Source: Actinomortierella ambigua (Eukaryota; Mortierellomycota; Mortierellomycetes; Mortierellales; Mortierellaceae). From it: a stretch of DNA of 35,173 bases. Made by a program: the position numbers and the translations under genes. The notes under the pieces were generated by a model. The model saw nothing but the letters and a program-made list of their open reading frames with translations, did not search any database and was not told where the DNA came from. The stretch lies in NCBI GenBank assembly GCA_016098155.1, contig JAAAJB010000315.1, positions 6,313-41,485 of the forward strand, written 5' to 3'. Positions 10,925 to 21,661 of this stretch are shown piece by piece. The first letter of the stretch is position 1. Each line of letters opens with the position of its first letter.

Positions 10925-13294
10925 ATGCCTTTCGATTCCAAGGTTCCCGGCGTCACCATCCTCGCCAAGGTCACCCCTGAGCAGGCCCAGATCCTCACCC
11001 CGGAGGCACTGCAGTTCTACGCCGTCCTGCACCGCGCCTTCAACAAAACCCGCCTGCAACTCCTCCAGAAGCGTGTCGTCCGCCAGCAGCAGATCGACCG
11101 CGGCCTCCTGCCTGACTTCCTGCCCGAGACCCAGCACATTCGTGAGGATGCCTCCTGGAAGGGTGCTGCTCCTGCTCCCGGTATGGCTGATCGCCGCGTC
11201 GAGATCACAGGCCCTGTCGACCGCAAGATGGTCATCAACGCCTTGAACTCTGGAGCTGCCACTTTCATGGCCGACTTTGAGGGTAAGAACTGTTTATGTC
11301 TGCCTTTATCCCTTTTCTCCCCTCGAGGGAAGGAGGAGGAGTCCACACAGGGCAAGGAGAGAAGGGGGGGGGGACAGCCAGCGTTGAAGCAAAAAAAAAG
11401 AGGGTGGTCATTGTCCACTCAAAATAGAAGGTGGCACATATGTGGGGAAGCTACATCGACCTTGGACCTTGCGCTTTGCTTTACTTTGTGTTCTCGGCTG
11501 TGAAGGGACAGCTCTGGGGCGGAGCATGCCATCACCTGCCCGTCTCCGGGATCCAGCCAACTTCAAAGGAGATGCCATGGACTCTGCTCCTATTGGCGAT
11601 CAAATCAGCCGCATACCTTTTGAGAGACGGGGCATTTCGAATTATCTTAAAAAAAGGTTTTGCATAGAAAAAAAAATCGCTGACTCGGTGGAATGCAGTT
11701 TTCGTGTGGGAACAAGGAGGGGGGCGGGAGACGGAACGGAGAGAGAGAGAGAGAGGCACGTGTCATTATTCTTTACTGGCCAACACATGGCACACTCTTG
11801 AACATATCATACCCATGAGCTAACACCCAATGGCTTTGCTCCCCTCCCCCCCCCTCCCTCTCCCACCCTCGCTTCGCACTCTGAACAGACTCCAACGCCC
11901 CCACCTGGGAGAACAACATCAGCGGTCAGATCAACTTGAAGGATGCCATCCACCGCCGTATCTCGTACACCGCCCCCAACGGCAAGCAGTACAACCTGCG
12001 CGCCGACGGCAAGGTCGCCACCCTCATTGTCCGTCCCCGTGGCTGGCACCTCGACGAGAAGCACGTCCTTGTCGACGGCCAAGTTGCCTCTGGATCTATC
12101 TTCGACTTTGCTCTTTACTTCTTCCACAACGCCAAAAAGTCCGTCGAGATTGGTATCGGCCCCTATTTCTACCTCCCCAAGATGGAGTCCCACCTCGAGG
12201 CTCGGTATGTTATTGCTGGCTGGTCCTTCTATCGTCTGTCCACAACACTGATGTTTCCCCCTTTCTCCCACTTCTTCAACACCCACTGACTAACCTCTTT
12301 TGAAAATCATCGTGCGCCATCATGCTATAGCCTCTGGAACGACGTCTTCAACATGGCCCAGGACTACATCGGCATGCCCCGCGGCACCATCCGTGGTACG
12401 TGCCTGATCGAGACCATCATGGCAGCCTTTGAGATGGAGGAGTTCATCTACGAGCTGCGCGATCACTCTGCCGGTCTCAACTGTGGTCGTTGGGACTACA
12501 TCTTCTCCGTTATCAAGAAGCTGCGCCAGAACCCCACGTTCGTTCTTCCCGATCGTGCGGATGTGTCGATGACCACTCCTTTCATGGATGCCTATGTCCG
12601 CCTTCTGATTAAGACCTGCCATAAGCGTGGTGTCCATGCCATGGGTGGTATGGCTGCTCAGATCCCCATCAAGAACAACGAGGCCGCTAACAAGGCCGCC
12701 ATGGACAAGGTTCGCAATGACAAGCTGCGTGAGGTCATGGCTGGTCACGATGGCACTTGGGTCGCTCACCCCGATCTGGTCAAGATTGCCACTGCCATCT
12801 TCAACGAGCACATGCCCCAGCCTAACCAGCTGCACATTCGCCGTGAGGATGTTCATGTCACCGCCCACGACCTGCTCAACACCAACGTCCAGGGTGGCAA
12901 GATCACCGAGGCTGGTATCCGCGCCAACATCTCGGTCTCTCTGATGTACATGGAGGCTTGGCTTCGTGGCCTGGGATGTGTTCCCATCCACAACCTCATG
13001 GAGGATGCAGCCACCGCCGAAATTTCACGCTCGCAGCTGTGGCAGTGGGCGAAGCACAATGCCATGACCTCTGATGGCAAGCAGATTACTGCTGGCTACC
13101 TGCTCCAGGTTCTCGAGGAGGAGTCTAGCAAGCTGGCCCAGGAAATGGGTGAGCAACGCTTCAAGGCCTCCAAGATTCCCCAAGCCAAGGTCTACCTGTC
13201 CAAGCAGATCACTGGCGAGGACTATGCCGACTTCTTGACCTCGCTTCTGTACGAGGACATTGTCACTGTCGAAGGCCCCAAGGCTAAGATCTAA
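10925..13294 (+). CDS. MLS1: Malate synthase (glyoxylate cycle), peroxisomal
   Basis: Condenses glyoxylate and acetyl-CoA to malate, allowing growth on acetate or fatty acids. Three exons: 10925-11282, 11889-12204 and 12331-13294, with phases that fit, giving 1,638 nt and 545 residues, the normal length for malate synthase A. Conserved blocks are [15 protein letters not shown] (across the first junction), the catalytic-Arg motif [12 protein letters not shown] (about 167-178), [16 protein letters not shown] across the second junction, [11 protein letters not shown], and [13 protein letters not shown]. The C-terminus AKI is a PTS1-type peroxisomal signal. Intron 1 is unusually long here (606 nt) and holds GA and G tracts. 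The strong C-ending codon bias suggests high expression. It also opens long antisense reading frames, which are not genes. Confidence 0.97.
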
Positions 13295-13384
13295 ATGCCC
13301 ACCGATCTTTCTATCTTGTTCCGTTTACTCGCTTCACCCTTACCTGTCATATCGCATTGTACTTTACCCTTCCACAACCTTGTG

Positions 13385-13390
13385 AATAAA
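13385..13390 (+). terminator. Malate synthase poly(A) signal
   Basis: AATAAA followed directly by an A-run, about 90 nt after the stop codon. The next gene starts only 57 nt further on. Confidence 0.6.
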
Positions 13391-13426
13391 AAAAAAATCA
13401 ACAGCAAAAGTAGACGCTTGGCTATG

Positions 13427-13436
13427 GTCACGTGAC
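13427..13436. promoter_or_regulatory. Palindromic E-box GTCACGTGAC
   Basis: A perfect 10-bp palindrome 10 nt before the first ATG of the TMEM245-like gene. It matches the extended E-box bound by bHLH factors: Cbf1-type in fungi, and identical to the animal CLEAR element. Its function here is inferred; it lies so close to the start codon that it may be in the leader. Confidence 0.55.
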
Positions 13437-13446
13437 TTGCGTTTTA

Positions 13447-16303
13447 ATGATGCTGTACCTGCTCAAAGCATTCAGCAATCGCAACAAAAGCGACCTTTGC
13501 AACATGCATCCCGAACACTTGCGTGCAAAGGACGCTCTCGCCTTTTGCACCGTGCTCATCCTCTTTCTATGCTTTTTCATTGTCGTCTGGGCGAACTATG
13601 AGATGTAATAAGCCGAGGAAGAGTGGCAATCAATAATGCATTTTTAAGCTGGAATCGCAACTTACCACATGTAACTTCTCTGACTCCTATCCTCAACAGC
13701 CTTATCCCATTCTGGACGCCAATCTTTTGGGCTGCTGCCCTTTCCGTACCACTGGTGAGGATGACTACCTCTTTGTTGTTTCTCCCCTACGTGTGGTTGT
13801 TGGGTCGGAACCCGTTTCTAATCTTGGTATCAATACCAACTCCTTTCCACGCTCCTAAACAATAGCACGCCTTGAAGATGCGTGTGTACACCTCGCTCGA
13901 CAGACTGCTACAGAATGACATTACGGACATCGTTGCATACATGATTGGTAGCTCCATCTTGCTAGTCATCAGGGTATGTTTGTGCACATTTTTCTAGTTT
14001 TGTTATTTACAGGTACGGCTGTTCATCTCCACAAAGAGTACGATTACTTACACACGTCAAAAAAATAGTTCTTCTTGGGAAGCTATGTCGCCAGTGGGAT
14101 CAAGTACGTCTTCCAAGGCTACTGCCACCTCATGAACGTCGTTGTCGGTGGGCACCCCGCGAAACGTACAGTAGTGCTTTCCACCGAACCCCACATGCCC
14201 TACGGTGAAGACTACTACATCTTTCAACAGTCCCTCTTGCCAGGCAACGAGAATGTGTACTCAAAACAGAGGAGGGCCATTGAGGCGGACGACTATGAGC
14301 TACATGACTTTTACCAGCAGATGGTCGACCAAGAGCCAACCAAGTCTCCCACAAAACCCATGTGGCTGTCGAACATGATGCTCGCTCGGGCGGCCTTTGT
14401 GTATTGTCTTCTTCAGATCGCTACACCAGAAGAACTCTACCAGCACATCAAGGGGGCCATCTATAGCGTTCAGATTGACTCCACAGACGTACTCTGGCTG
14501 TCTGTTTGGGTGTTCATGTCGCACGCTGTACTCATCAACGCTGGTGACTGGATCACAATGATCGAGATGCTATTCAACCCAGGCCTCAATCACATCCAGA
14601 TGGCTGAACGCTCCATCCGAACTCGGGTATCCAAGGCATTTCGCCGGTCTATCCAGCAGAATCTTCACTCATATCTGTCTCTGCTACTCTCTGTTTTGAC
14701 AGTTGGAGTTCTTGGACTGTTTTCGGTCGTCCTGACTGTCGGAGTTGTGCATGATGTTCATGGCGTTATCTCTCTGACGCACGCGCGTGTGACAAAACTC
14801 CAGCAGCAACCACGCCTTGTCGAAGAAATGAAGGGGCTTGTTGCCGAAGTGGATCAAGGTCTCGCCAGCGCCTATGAATCAGGATTGCAGTGGTTAGGGC
14901 CGATCGTGAAGGACGCGTTTCCCCTCGTGGGTTGGACACCACTGGACTGGGCGACACAGCTGTCAGACATTGTCGTCGTGAAGGACCCTTGTAACTACTT
15001 GGGCGCTTCCTTACTTGAGGTTGAAGGTGTTTGCCTCAAGCCTGCACTTCAGGATGTTCTCGAAACAACACCAGTCTGGCTCACCAAACAGGAGTATATC
15101 ACCTATTACCTGAATGCGACAACTGACTCTATTGTGACCAGTGTTGACGGCGAGACAAAGGCATCCAGTACGCCCGGCATTCCGAAACCAGTAAGCCCAC
15201 CATTATTGTACGACATTCCATTGACTTGGGAGGCGTTCAAGGCCAAAATGAGTGGGTCGCACCCTATCGCGCCCCTGTCACATGCCTGCTTCACATCCGA
15301 GTCCACGCGGGAGCGCAGGGTTGCAATCAACCTTTCTCAGATTCAGTTTCTTGTCGATGTTCTCAAGACACACCGAGACTTTGACATGGAGATGGTGATC
15401 ACCAAGGTCAATTGGTTCAATGACTTTCTCTTCCGATGCATTTTGTTCATGCTTACACTCGTAACGTTGACGGGACTCAAGGTGTCGCCTTTGCAGCGTA
15501 TTGGGTGGTTGATTGATCAGGCGCTCGCCTCGTCGTCATCTATGGGCTCTCTTCAACTCTCACGTTCATCGTCGCCAGGACGGCTATTGGCCAAGCATTT
15601 GGAGTTCGCGATCTCAGGCACATTCTTTGCCATGTTCAAGCTTTCGGTCTATCGCATCATTTTCGCTGTCGTATGGACTCGTCAGGTCGCACTATGGGCA
15701 GCAGGGATGAGGGCTTCTTCCGACGGCATGGATCGTCACAACACCAGTGTCGACCTTGTGCCGGTCAAGTACGCGTGGCTGACGTCGCTGGTGATGGTGG
15801 CGCTGACGCTTTTCCCAGTTGCACCTTCATGGGTAGCCTCGATCCCTGGAGCCGTGATCCACTTTTACATTTACGGACAACAAAAGTCGCCAGCCGCGCT
15901 GCTGATTCTCGGACATTGGGCGATGGCTCTATTCGTGGACGGCCCTGTCTGGGACACCCATGTCGTCAAAGCTGCGCAACCCGGGACATCGTCGGCTTTT
16001 TGGCTGGGCCTTTGGGTGTATCTAGGAGGTATGCGATGGGGCCCAAAGGGCCTGTTACTGGGACCAGTCATCTATGCTGCTGTACCAGCCGCCTGGGCAG
16101 CCATTCTGGAGATGCGTGGGCGACCGGATGACGACGACCATAGGCCCCTCGATTCTTTATTCATGAAGCGAAGAAGGTCAGGGAAAGCAAATGGACGAGC
16201 CGCCCATCGCTCATCATTACAATCCTCTGGCCGCCATCACTTGGATTACGACTCTGAAACTGCAAGTGGCAGCGACAACGATAGCGACAATGTAGCTCGA
16301 TGA
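13447..16303 (+). CDS. TMEM245-like multi-pass membrane protein (AI-2E transporter superfamily)
   Basis: Four exons: 13447-13604, 13700-13754, 13866-13973 and 14069-16303, with donors GTAATA, GTGAGG and GTATGT. They sum to 2,556 nt and 851 residues. The first exon encodes only 52 residues and is easily missed. Joining exons 1 and 2 gives a hydrophobic hairpin (..FFIVVWANYE / ILIPFWTPIFWAAALSVPL), the N-terminal pattern of TMEM245/AI-2E proteins. Further hydrophobic segments lie near residues 211, 247, 310-335, 561, 618, 677-708, 717 and 752-790. The C-terminal GGMRWGPKGLLLGPVI run is the family's most conserved element. The tail (about 800-851) is charged, Ser/Asp-rich and cytosolic-looking. 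Bacterial relatives export AI-2 or act as antiporters; the eukaryotic TMEM245 substrate is unknown. Exon 1 could alternatively be read as a separate 53-residue peptide, but the phase and family fit favour splicing. Confidence 0.8.
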
Positions 16304-16843
16304 GGTTTTTTTTTCTTTTTCTTTTCTACTTTGCATTTATATAAAACCAAAAGTATATTCCGTTTGCTCCTAGCAAATGAACCACCTGTTTTTTTTGGGG
16401 AGGGGGGCACGCTCGATAGTACCAACCAAGACAGCCAGCTTGAGAAGATCAGGTGCGAGCCTTATAGGTTGGCTTTGCCAATCATACGTTGCAGATGGCC
16501 GGGGGAGATAGACAGGCAAGAAACCGGGCTTCCTGAGCCGAGGAGGACAGAAGGCTGTGACCTAAATATAGTTGATGACTGTCGAGTCATGCCTCGGAAA
16601 CGAGTGGGGACACTCATCACATCCCATCATTGATGTGGGTTTGCGTTTATCTCTCAATAGCGCCTTCTTTCTTTTTCTTTTTCTTTCTTTCTTTCTCTCT
16701 CACACACGCATACACACACACACGCACCTACACCCACACACGCATCCACACATATCCACACACATCCGCACACATCCACATACATCCACATACCCTCTCC
16801 TGCATCTTGCCTTACCATAGCGTTATCGCCGTCATTTCTTCCA
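16304..16843. other. Intergenic region with CT/CA microsatellites upstream of RdRp
   Basis: Poly-pyrimidine tract (16305-16330), G-run near 16398-16406, and a CTTT tract passing into a CA-rich block with imperfect ATCCACAC units (about 16665-16795). No gene is recognised. The RdRp reading frame stays open leftward into this block, so an unseen upstream exon cannot be excluded. Confidence 0.5.
16665..16795. repeat. CTTT/CA low-complexity block with ATCCACAC-like units
   Basis: CTTTCTTT units grade into CACACA and then into imperfect repeats of about 8-10 nt. Alternating purine-pyrimidine sequence of this kind can adopt Z-DNA. Confidence 0.75.
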
Positions 16844-19800
16844 ATGTCAAGGGTCAGGTTCAAGTCTGTTACTTCGTCACCTCGCAAAAACTTGAGACGA
16901 GCCTTACCTTTGTCAGCTGCCGCGCCAGTTCCCTCGTCGACCCGGCCCCAGGCCCCACCAACCTCGCCACCAGTCCCCCAGTCACTCTCGTCTGCGCCGA
17001 AGGACCGTGTCTTTGCAACTCGGCTGCAACTAGGCTTATTGACCGGCCCAAATGAGTTTGCACCAAAGTTCAACTGCAGTCGGGGAATATCCATTCACGC
17101 CAACGACTCTCGAAAACGGCTGGACATTGAGCTCTGGCCTTTTGATGACTCAGGGGCACATCGGTACCGCTTGGAAGCCGAGATCAAGGATCTAGAACAA
17201 GGCTGCCTGACTGTTCAGGACGATGGGGAGCATAGAGGATGTGCATGGATCACCTTGCAGATGAAAATTCCACCTATCGTGTACCGCATCGTACCCAACC
17301 CCAATCTGGAGACGGAAGCAGGCGCTGAGAGACTCTCTCCCAAGGTTGAATTCCGGCGCGCCACTGACCTTCGACCGCCAAATACCCGGTCTGCTAGCAC
17401 TACGGAGGGTTCAGTCGGTACTTCTCCTTTGAACTCTTTGACGCCAGGCTTGAGTGCGAGCAAGCTTCGGGTACAGCTCGGTAAATGGCTTATCGCTCGG
17501 TTGCATCTAAATCACTTCAATTCGCGCGGGCCGCTAGCTGTCTTTCTCAACACACTATCGCAGTACAACATTTATGTGCCAAAACTCAACATCCAGATGC
17601 GCACGCTCGCTGTTTTGGGCGAATCGTTCCAGTGTACCACCAGATGGACTGACTACGGCATCAAGCTGCATTTTAGCGTGTCGTACCTCCTCGAGTCGAC
17701 GCTGAGCTTCAACTACCTCGTCGAGGACAATATTACGGCCGAGTTCATCTTGTTACTTTCGCGTCTAGACCATATGAAGGCCTCTAATATTCTCGAGCGC
17801 ATTTTATCCCGCGGCGAACGAATCTGGGATCCACTACACTATCTGCAAGACATGATTAGCCGATATCAAGGTTCATCCGGCCCACCGCGCATGGTACCGG
17901 CAAACACTATTTTGCTCCGCAAGGTTGCTGTAACACCAACTACGATGTATCTCATGCCCCCTTCGGTCGAGACGTCCAATCGTATCATCCGCAAGTATGC
18001 CAGCTATCAAGACTTCTTTTTGAGGGTCGAGTTTACGGACGAGGGCAGGGAACGACTGTGGGCACGCGAGGGCAGCCTCAACACCGCTTTGTTCAATCGG
18101 ATTTTTGCTTGCCTCATCGACGGTATCCGCATTGGCGATCGGCTGTACGAGTTTCTGGCATTCTCATCTAGTCAGCTGCGCGAGAATGCAGCTTGGTTTT
18201 ATTGCTCCGATGATGGCAAGAACCCTACACCTGACGATATTCGCGACTGGATGGGGGATTTCTCACAGATCCACTCTATTGCCAAGTATGGAGCACGGAT
18301 GGGTCAGTGCTTCTCGTCCACAAAACCAGTTCGAGAACTACCGCCTGACTCTGTCCACCTGGTGAAGGACATCAAGCGTGGCGATGCTATTTTTTCGGAT
18401 GGCTGTGGTCTCATTTCCCCCGCTCTGGCCAAATTCATTACCGCTCGTCTCGATCTCGACGCGGCACCTTCGGCATTCCAGATTCGGCTAGGGGGCTCGA
18501 AGGGCGTGCTCGCTGTTGCTCCTCGTGATGCCCCTGCGGCGGCAAACCTGGACCCGAACAAGGCCTGGGTCATTATTCGAGACAGCATGAAAAAATTTGA
18601 TTCGAACTACACCATGCTCGAGATTATCCGTACTTCGAGGTTCACACCCGCCTATCTCAATCGTCAAGCAATCTTGCTTATGAGCGCCCTTGGGGTGCCT
18701 GACCATGTAATTCCTCGATGCGATTATAGTTCGATTCTCGACTTTGTTCGCCTGCTTAGGCAATCGCAGAGTTCATATTATTTTTTTTCTTTTTCAATGG
18801 TCCTCGGTCTCATGGTCCAATAGGTCTTCCTCACCCTCAAAAACAAGATGGTGCACGACTTGAGCAAGATGGAGCTTAATGACGCTGTCGCCTATAATGT
18901 GCTCATGAGCCAGCCCGATGAAGAAGGGACCTACCGCATGATGACTTCCATGATCAGGGCTGGCTTTCTGCGTGAAGGTGACCTCATGCTACGCAATATG
19001 ATCAAGCTATGCAAGCTACACATGCTGGAGGACCTGTCCAAGCGTGCCCGAATCCATGTACCACATGGTGCCTTCCTCTACGGCGTAGTAGACGAGACGT
19101 CACTACTGAACGAGAACGAGATTTTTGTCCAAGTCTCGAGTCTAGAGAACCTCAACAGTCGTAGAGTCATTGTGGGCGACTGCGTGCTCTTTCGCAACCC
19201 TTGCTTCCATCCAGGGGATATTCGCAGAGTCAAAGCCGTCGACATCCCCGAGCTCCGGGACTTGCATGACGTGGTTGTCTTCAACACCAAGGGCTGCCGT
19301 TCGTTGCCGTCAATGTGTAGTGGAGGCGACCTTGATGGTGACGAGTACACGGTCTTGTGGGACGAGGCAATTGTTCAACGAGTGCAACAACACGAACCAA
19401 TGAATTCCCAAGGGCAGATGTCTTTGATCAAAAACAATGTCACCATTTACGACATCCAAAAGTTCTTTGTCCAGTACGTCGTCGCCAATAACCTCGGTAG
19501 CATTGCCAACTCGCACCTGGCTCTCGCTGATCAACTACCAAAAGGTCCTTTGGATGGCAAGTGTTTGCGTCTTGCCGAGCTGCACTCGAATGCGGTTGAC
19601 TTTCCAAAAACCGGTATACCTGCCGCGATGAATCCAGACCTCCGACCAAAGAAATACCCGGACTTTATGGAGAAGCCCAAGAACCGATCGTATATTTCAA
19701 ACAAGGTCTTGGGTGTTCTTTATCGAGAATGCGGCACCAACGAGATCTTTGTGCCCCTGCAGGAGCATATCAAAGTTGATAAACGTCTCGTGGTACCAGG

Positions 19801-21316
19801 TCACGAGCAGTTCGAGGCCGAGGCACGCGAGCTGAAGACACTATACGATCGTGAGATGCTCTGTCTCTGCAATCAGTATGGCATTCAGAGGTAAGACCAT
19901 ACACCACTTTGTTCTTTGTGCTCTTGTACGCAGGTCCCCTATCTTCTTGTTTAACTTCCTTTAAATAATATTTATAGCGAGCTAGAGGTAGTCTCCGGTT
20001 TCATTGTGACCATGCAGGCTACAGGTCATCGCCGAGAATTTGAGTTTAGACGCAAGGTGTCGACAACTTTTCATGGGATCCGAAAGATGTTCCGCACTCT
20101 CTTCTACGAAGCCGATCCTCAGCAGCAACCCCTCTCAGGCACCCATAAGCTACCACTAACGCAGTTGACTAGGAGTATGATGCAAAAGGCATCTGCCTGG
20201 TACTTGGTCTCATACAGAGATTGGCAGCCAGGGCAGCCTTTTACGTTCGCCTGGTGCATTTGGGACGTTCTGTGCGAGGTAGCTGCTGCTTCATCTGCCC
20301 CATCGTCAGCTGCGCCAACCCTGCAGGGCTTGACAGGGGCATCAAGAGGTTTGGTCCAACGAATTCAGGGGACATGTCCACGTCCATCGTCAGTAGCAGT
20401 CACGCCTTCGATGGAGGGAGACCTTCATGCCGTTCCTTCCTTGGTTATTTCCACCGCCACTTTAACCATTGAAGAACACTTTGACCACTATCCCAAACGT
20501 TGCCGTCCCCTCCAAGTTATGACCACAAATTTGCCGCCCCACTCTCCCGGGTCTGTCGCTTCCAAGCCCCATGTGCAAGGCTCGACACCTTCTTCTGGGT
20601 CACCTGTGTCGCCACGGAACCGTTTGCTCATCAATGAGTGTGGACTCTTACAGAGCGGTACAATGATTGCGGCCACGCGTCAAACGACGTGGGACCAATA
20701 CGTTGAGAAGGAGCGTCAGGAGTTTAGCAAACAAGGTGGCCTTGCCAGCGTGACCATATCCAAGGCGACGACCATCGTGGTAGATGCGTCAGCCGAACAG
20801 AGTGGGCAGGAAGATCAACACCAACAGCAGCAGCAACAGCACCCTCATCGGTATCAACAAGACTTGGCTGGCTTATCGAATGCCACGGCGGAGCATCCAA
20901 GATTTTATGAACATCCTACAGCCACTCTTGCGAGCATCGTGTCTCCCTCGCCCCCCCTCCTATCCAATACCGGCCCATCACCCACTCCCATGGGCTACGG
21001 GTCGAGTCAACAGTTAAGGTCCGACGCCGGTACTGGTGAAAGTGGAGGTCGTACTCAGCAAGACACAGCTGCAATCCTTCGCGTGCAGCAAATTGACGCT
21101 GTTCTCGAGGAAGGCGAGCTGGACGCCAAGCGTCGACTGATGAAACTGGAGAAGGAGGAAGGATTTGCCATCAACAGAAGTAATGTCAACGATGAAGAGG
21201 ATTACAGTTCCATCGCTACCGGGACATTCTTCAATGACCATGACGTGTTTGTCATTGGTGCAGACGTGCCGGGCGTGGCAATCGCGGAGGCTTTGGAGCT
21301 GGTAGACTCGAAATAA
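16844..21316 (+). CDS. RNA-dependent RNA polymerase of the RNA-silencing pathway (QDE-1/RDR type)
   Basis: Converts aberrant RNA into dsRNA for Dicer, feeding quelling/RNAi against transposons and repeats. Three exons: 16844-18706, 18824-19890 and 19978-21316, total 4,269 nt and 1,422 residues. The first join restores GVPDHVFLTLKNKM; the second restores YGIQSELEVVSGF. The catalytic loop GGDLDGDEY (about residues 788-796) contains the three essential Asp. Other family blocks are RIHVPHGAFLYGVVDE, GDCVLFRNPCFHPGD and ASAWYLVSYRDW plus FAWCIWDVL near the end of the catalytic part. The last ~270 residues are Ser/Pro/Gln-rich and look disordered, an unusual extension. Intron 1 (117 nt) is in frame but carries a stop. 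The N-terminal 50 residues are Pro/Ser-rich; the true start may lie in an upstream exon. An AATAAA overlaps the stop codon. Confidence 0.93.
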
Positions 21317-21318
21317 AA
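21313..21318 (+). terminator. AATAAA overlapping the RdRp stop codon
   Basis: The TAA stop (21314-21316) is embedded in AATAAA. If used, the 3' UTR would be very short. No other AATAAA appears before the convergent zinc-finger gene. Confidence 0.4.
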
Positions 21319-21661
21319 GGCACGCCGTACCCGTAAACCACGTGGCATGTGGGAGGGGGGGTCGGATACAGTACATATCCCCCTCTCTGCTGAGTATGAT
21401 ACCGACAATTGTTCATCTGACATACCCCCAACATATTCACCTGCCGAATGCATTTCTAAACATCTAAACAGAGTGGTGACACTAAAGGTGACTTCACCGT
21501 CCTTACGAGTATGTATCAGAGAGTGCCTCATCAAACCACAAGGTATCCTTTCTGATCAGCCTTCCTCCAAGCGCCTCCTCATCGACAGAGCGTTTTGGCG
21601 AAAACCCCTCTACGATATTGAACTGGTACCTCGATACCCTTAAAAATGTCGACTTGTTTGT

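Noticed and set aside
11431..11801. ORFs in malate synthase intron 1
   Set aside because: They cross splice signals of a confidently modelled gene and resemble nothing.
12320..12991. 223-codon antisense ORF inside malate synthase
   Set aside because: Shadow of the strong codon bias of malate synthase; no start context or protein family resemblance.
16572..16820. ORFs through the CA-rich block before RdRp (His/Thr repeats)
   Set aside because: Pure microsatellite translation.
18771..18823. A 53-nt intron with donor GTTCAT in RdRp
   Set aside because: It breaks the reading phase. The GTAATT donor at 18707 restores the conserved GVPDHVFL join.
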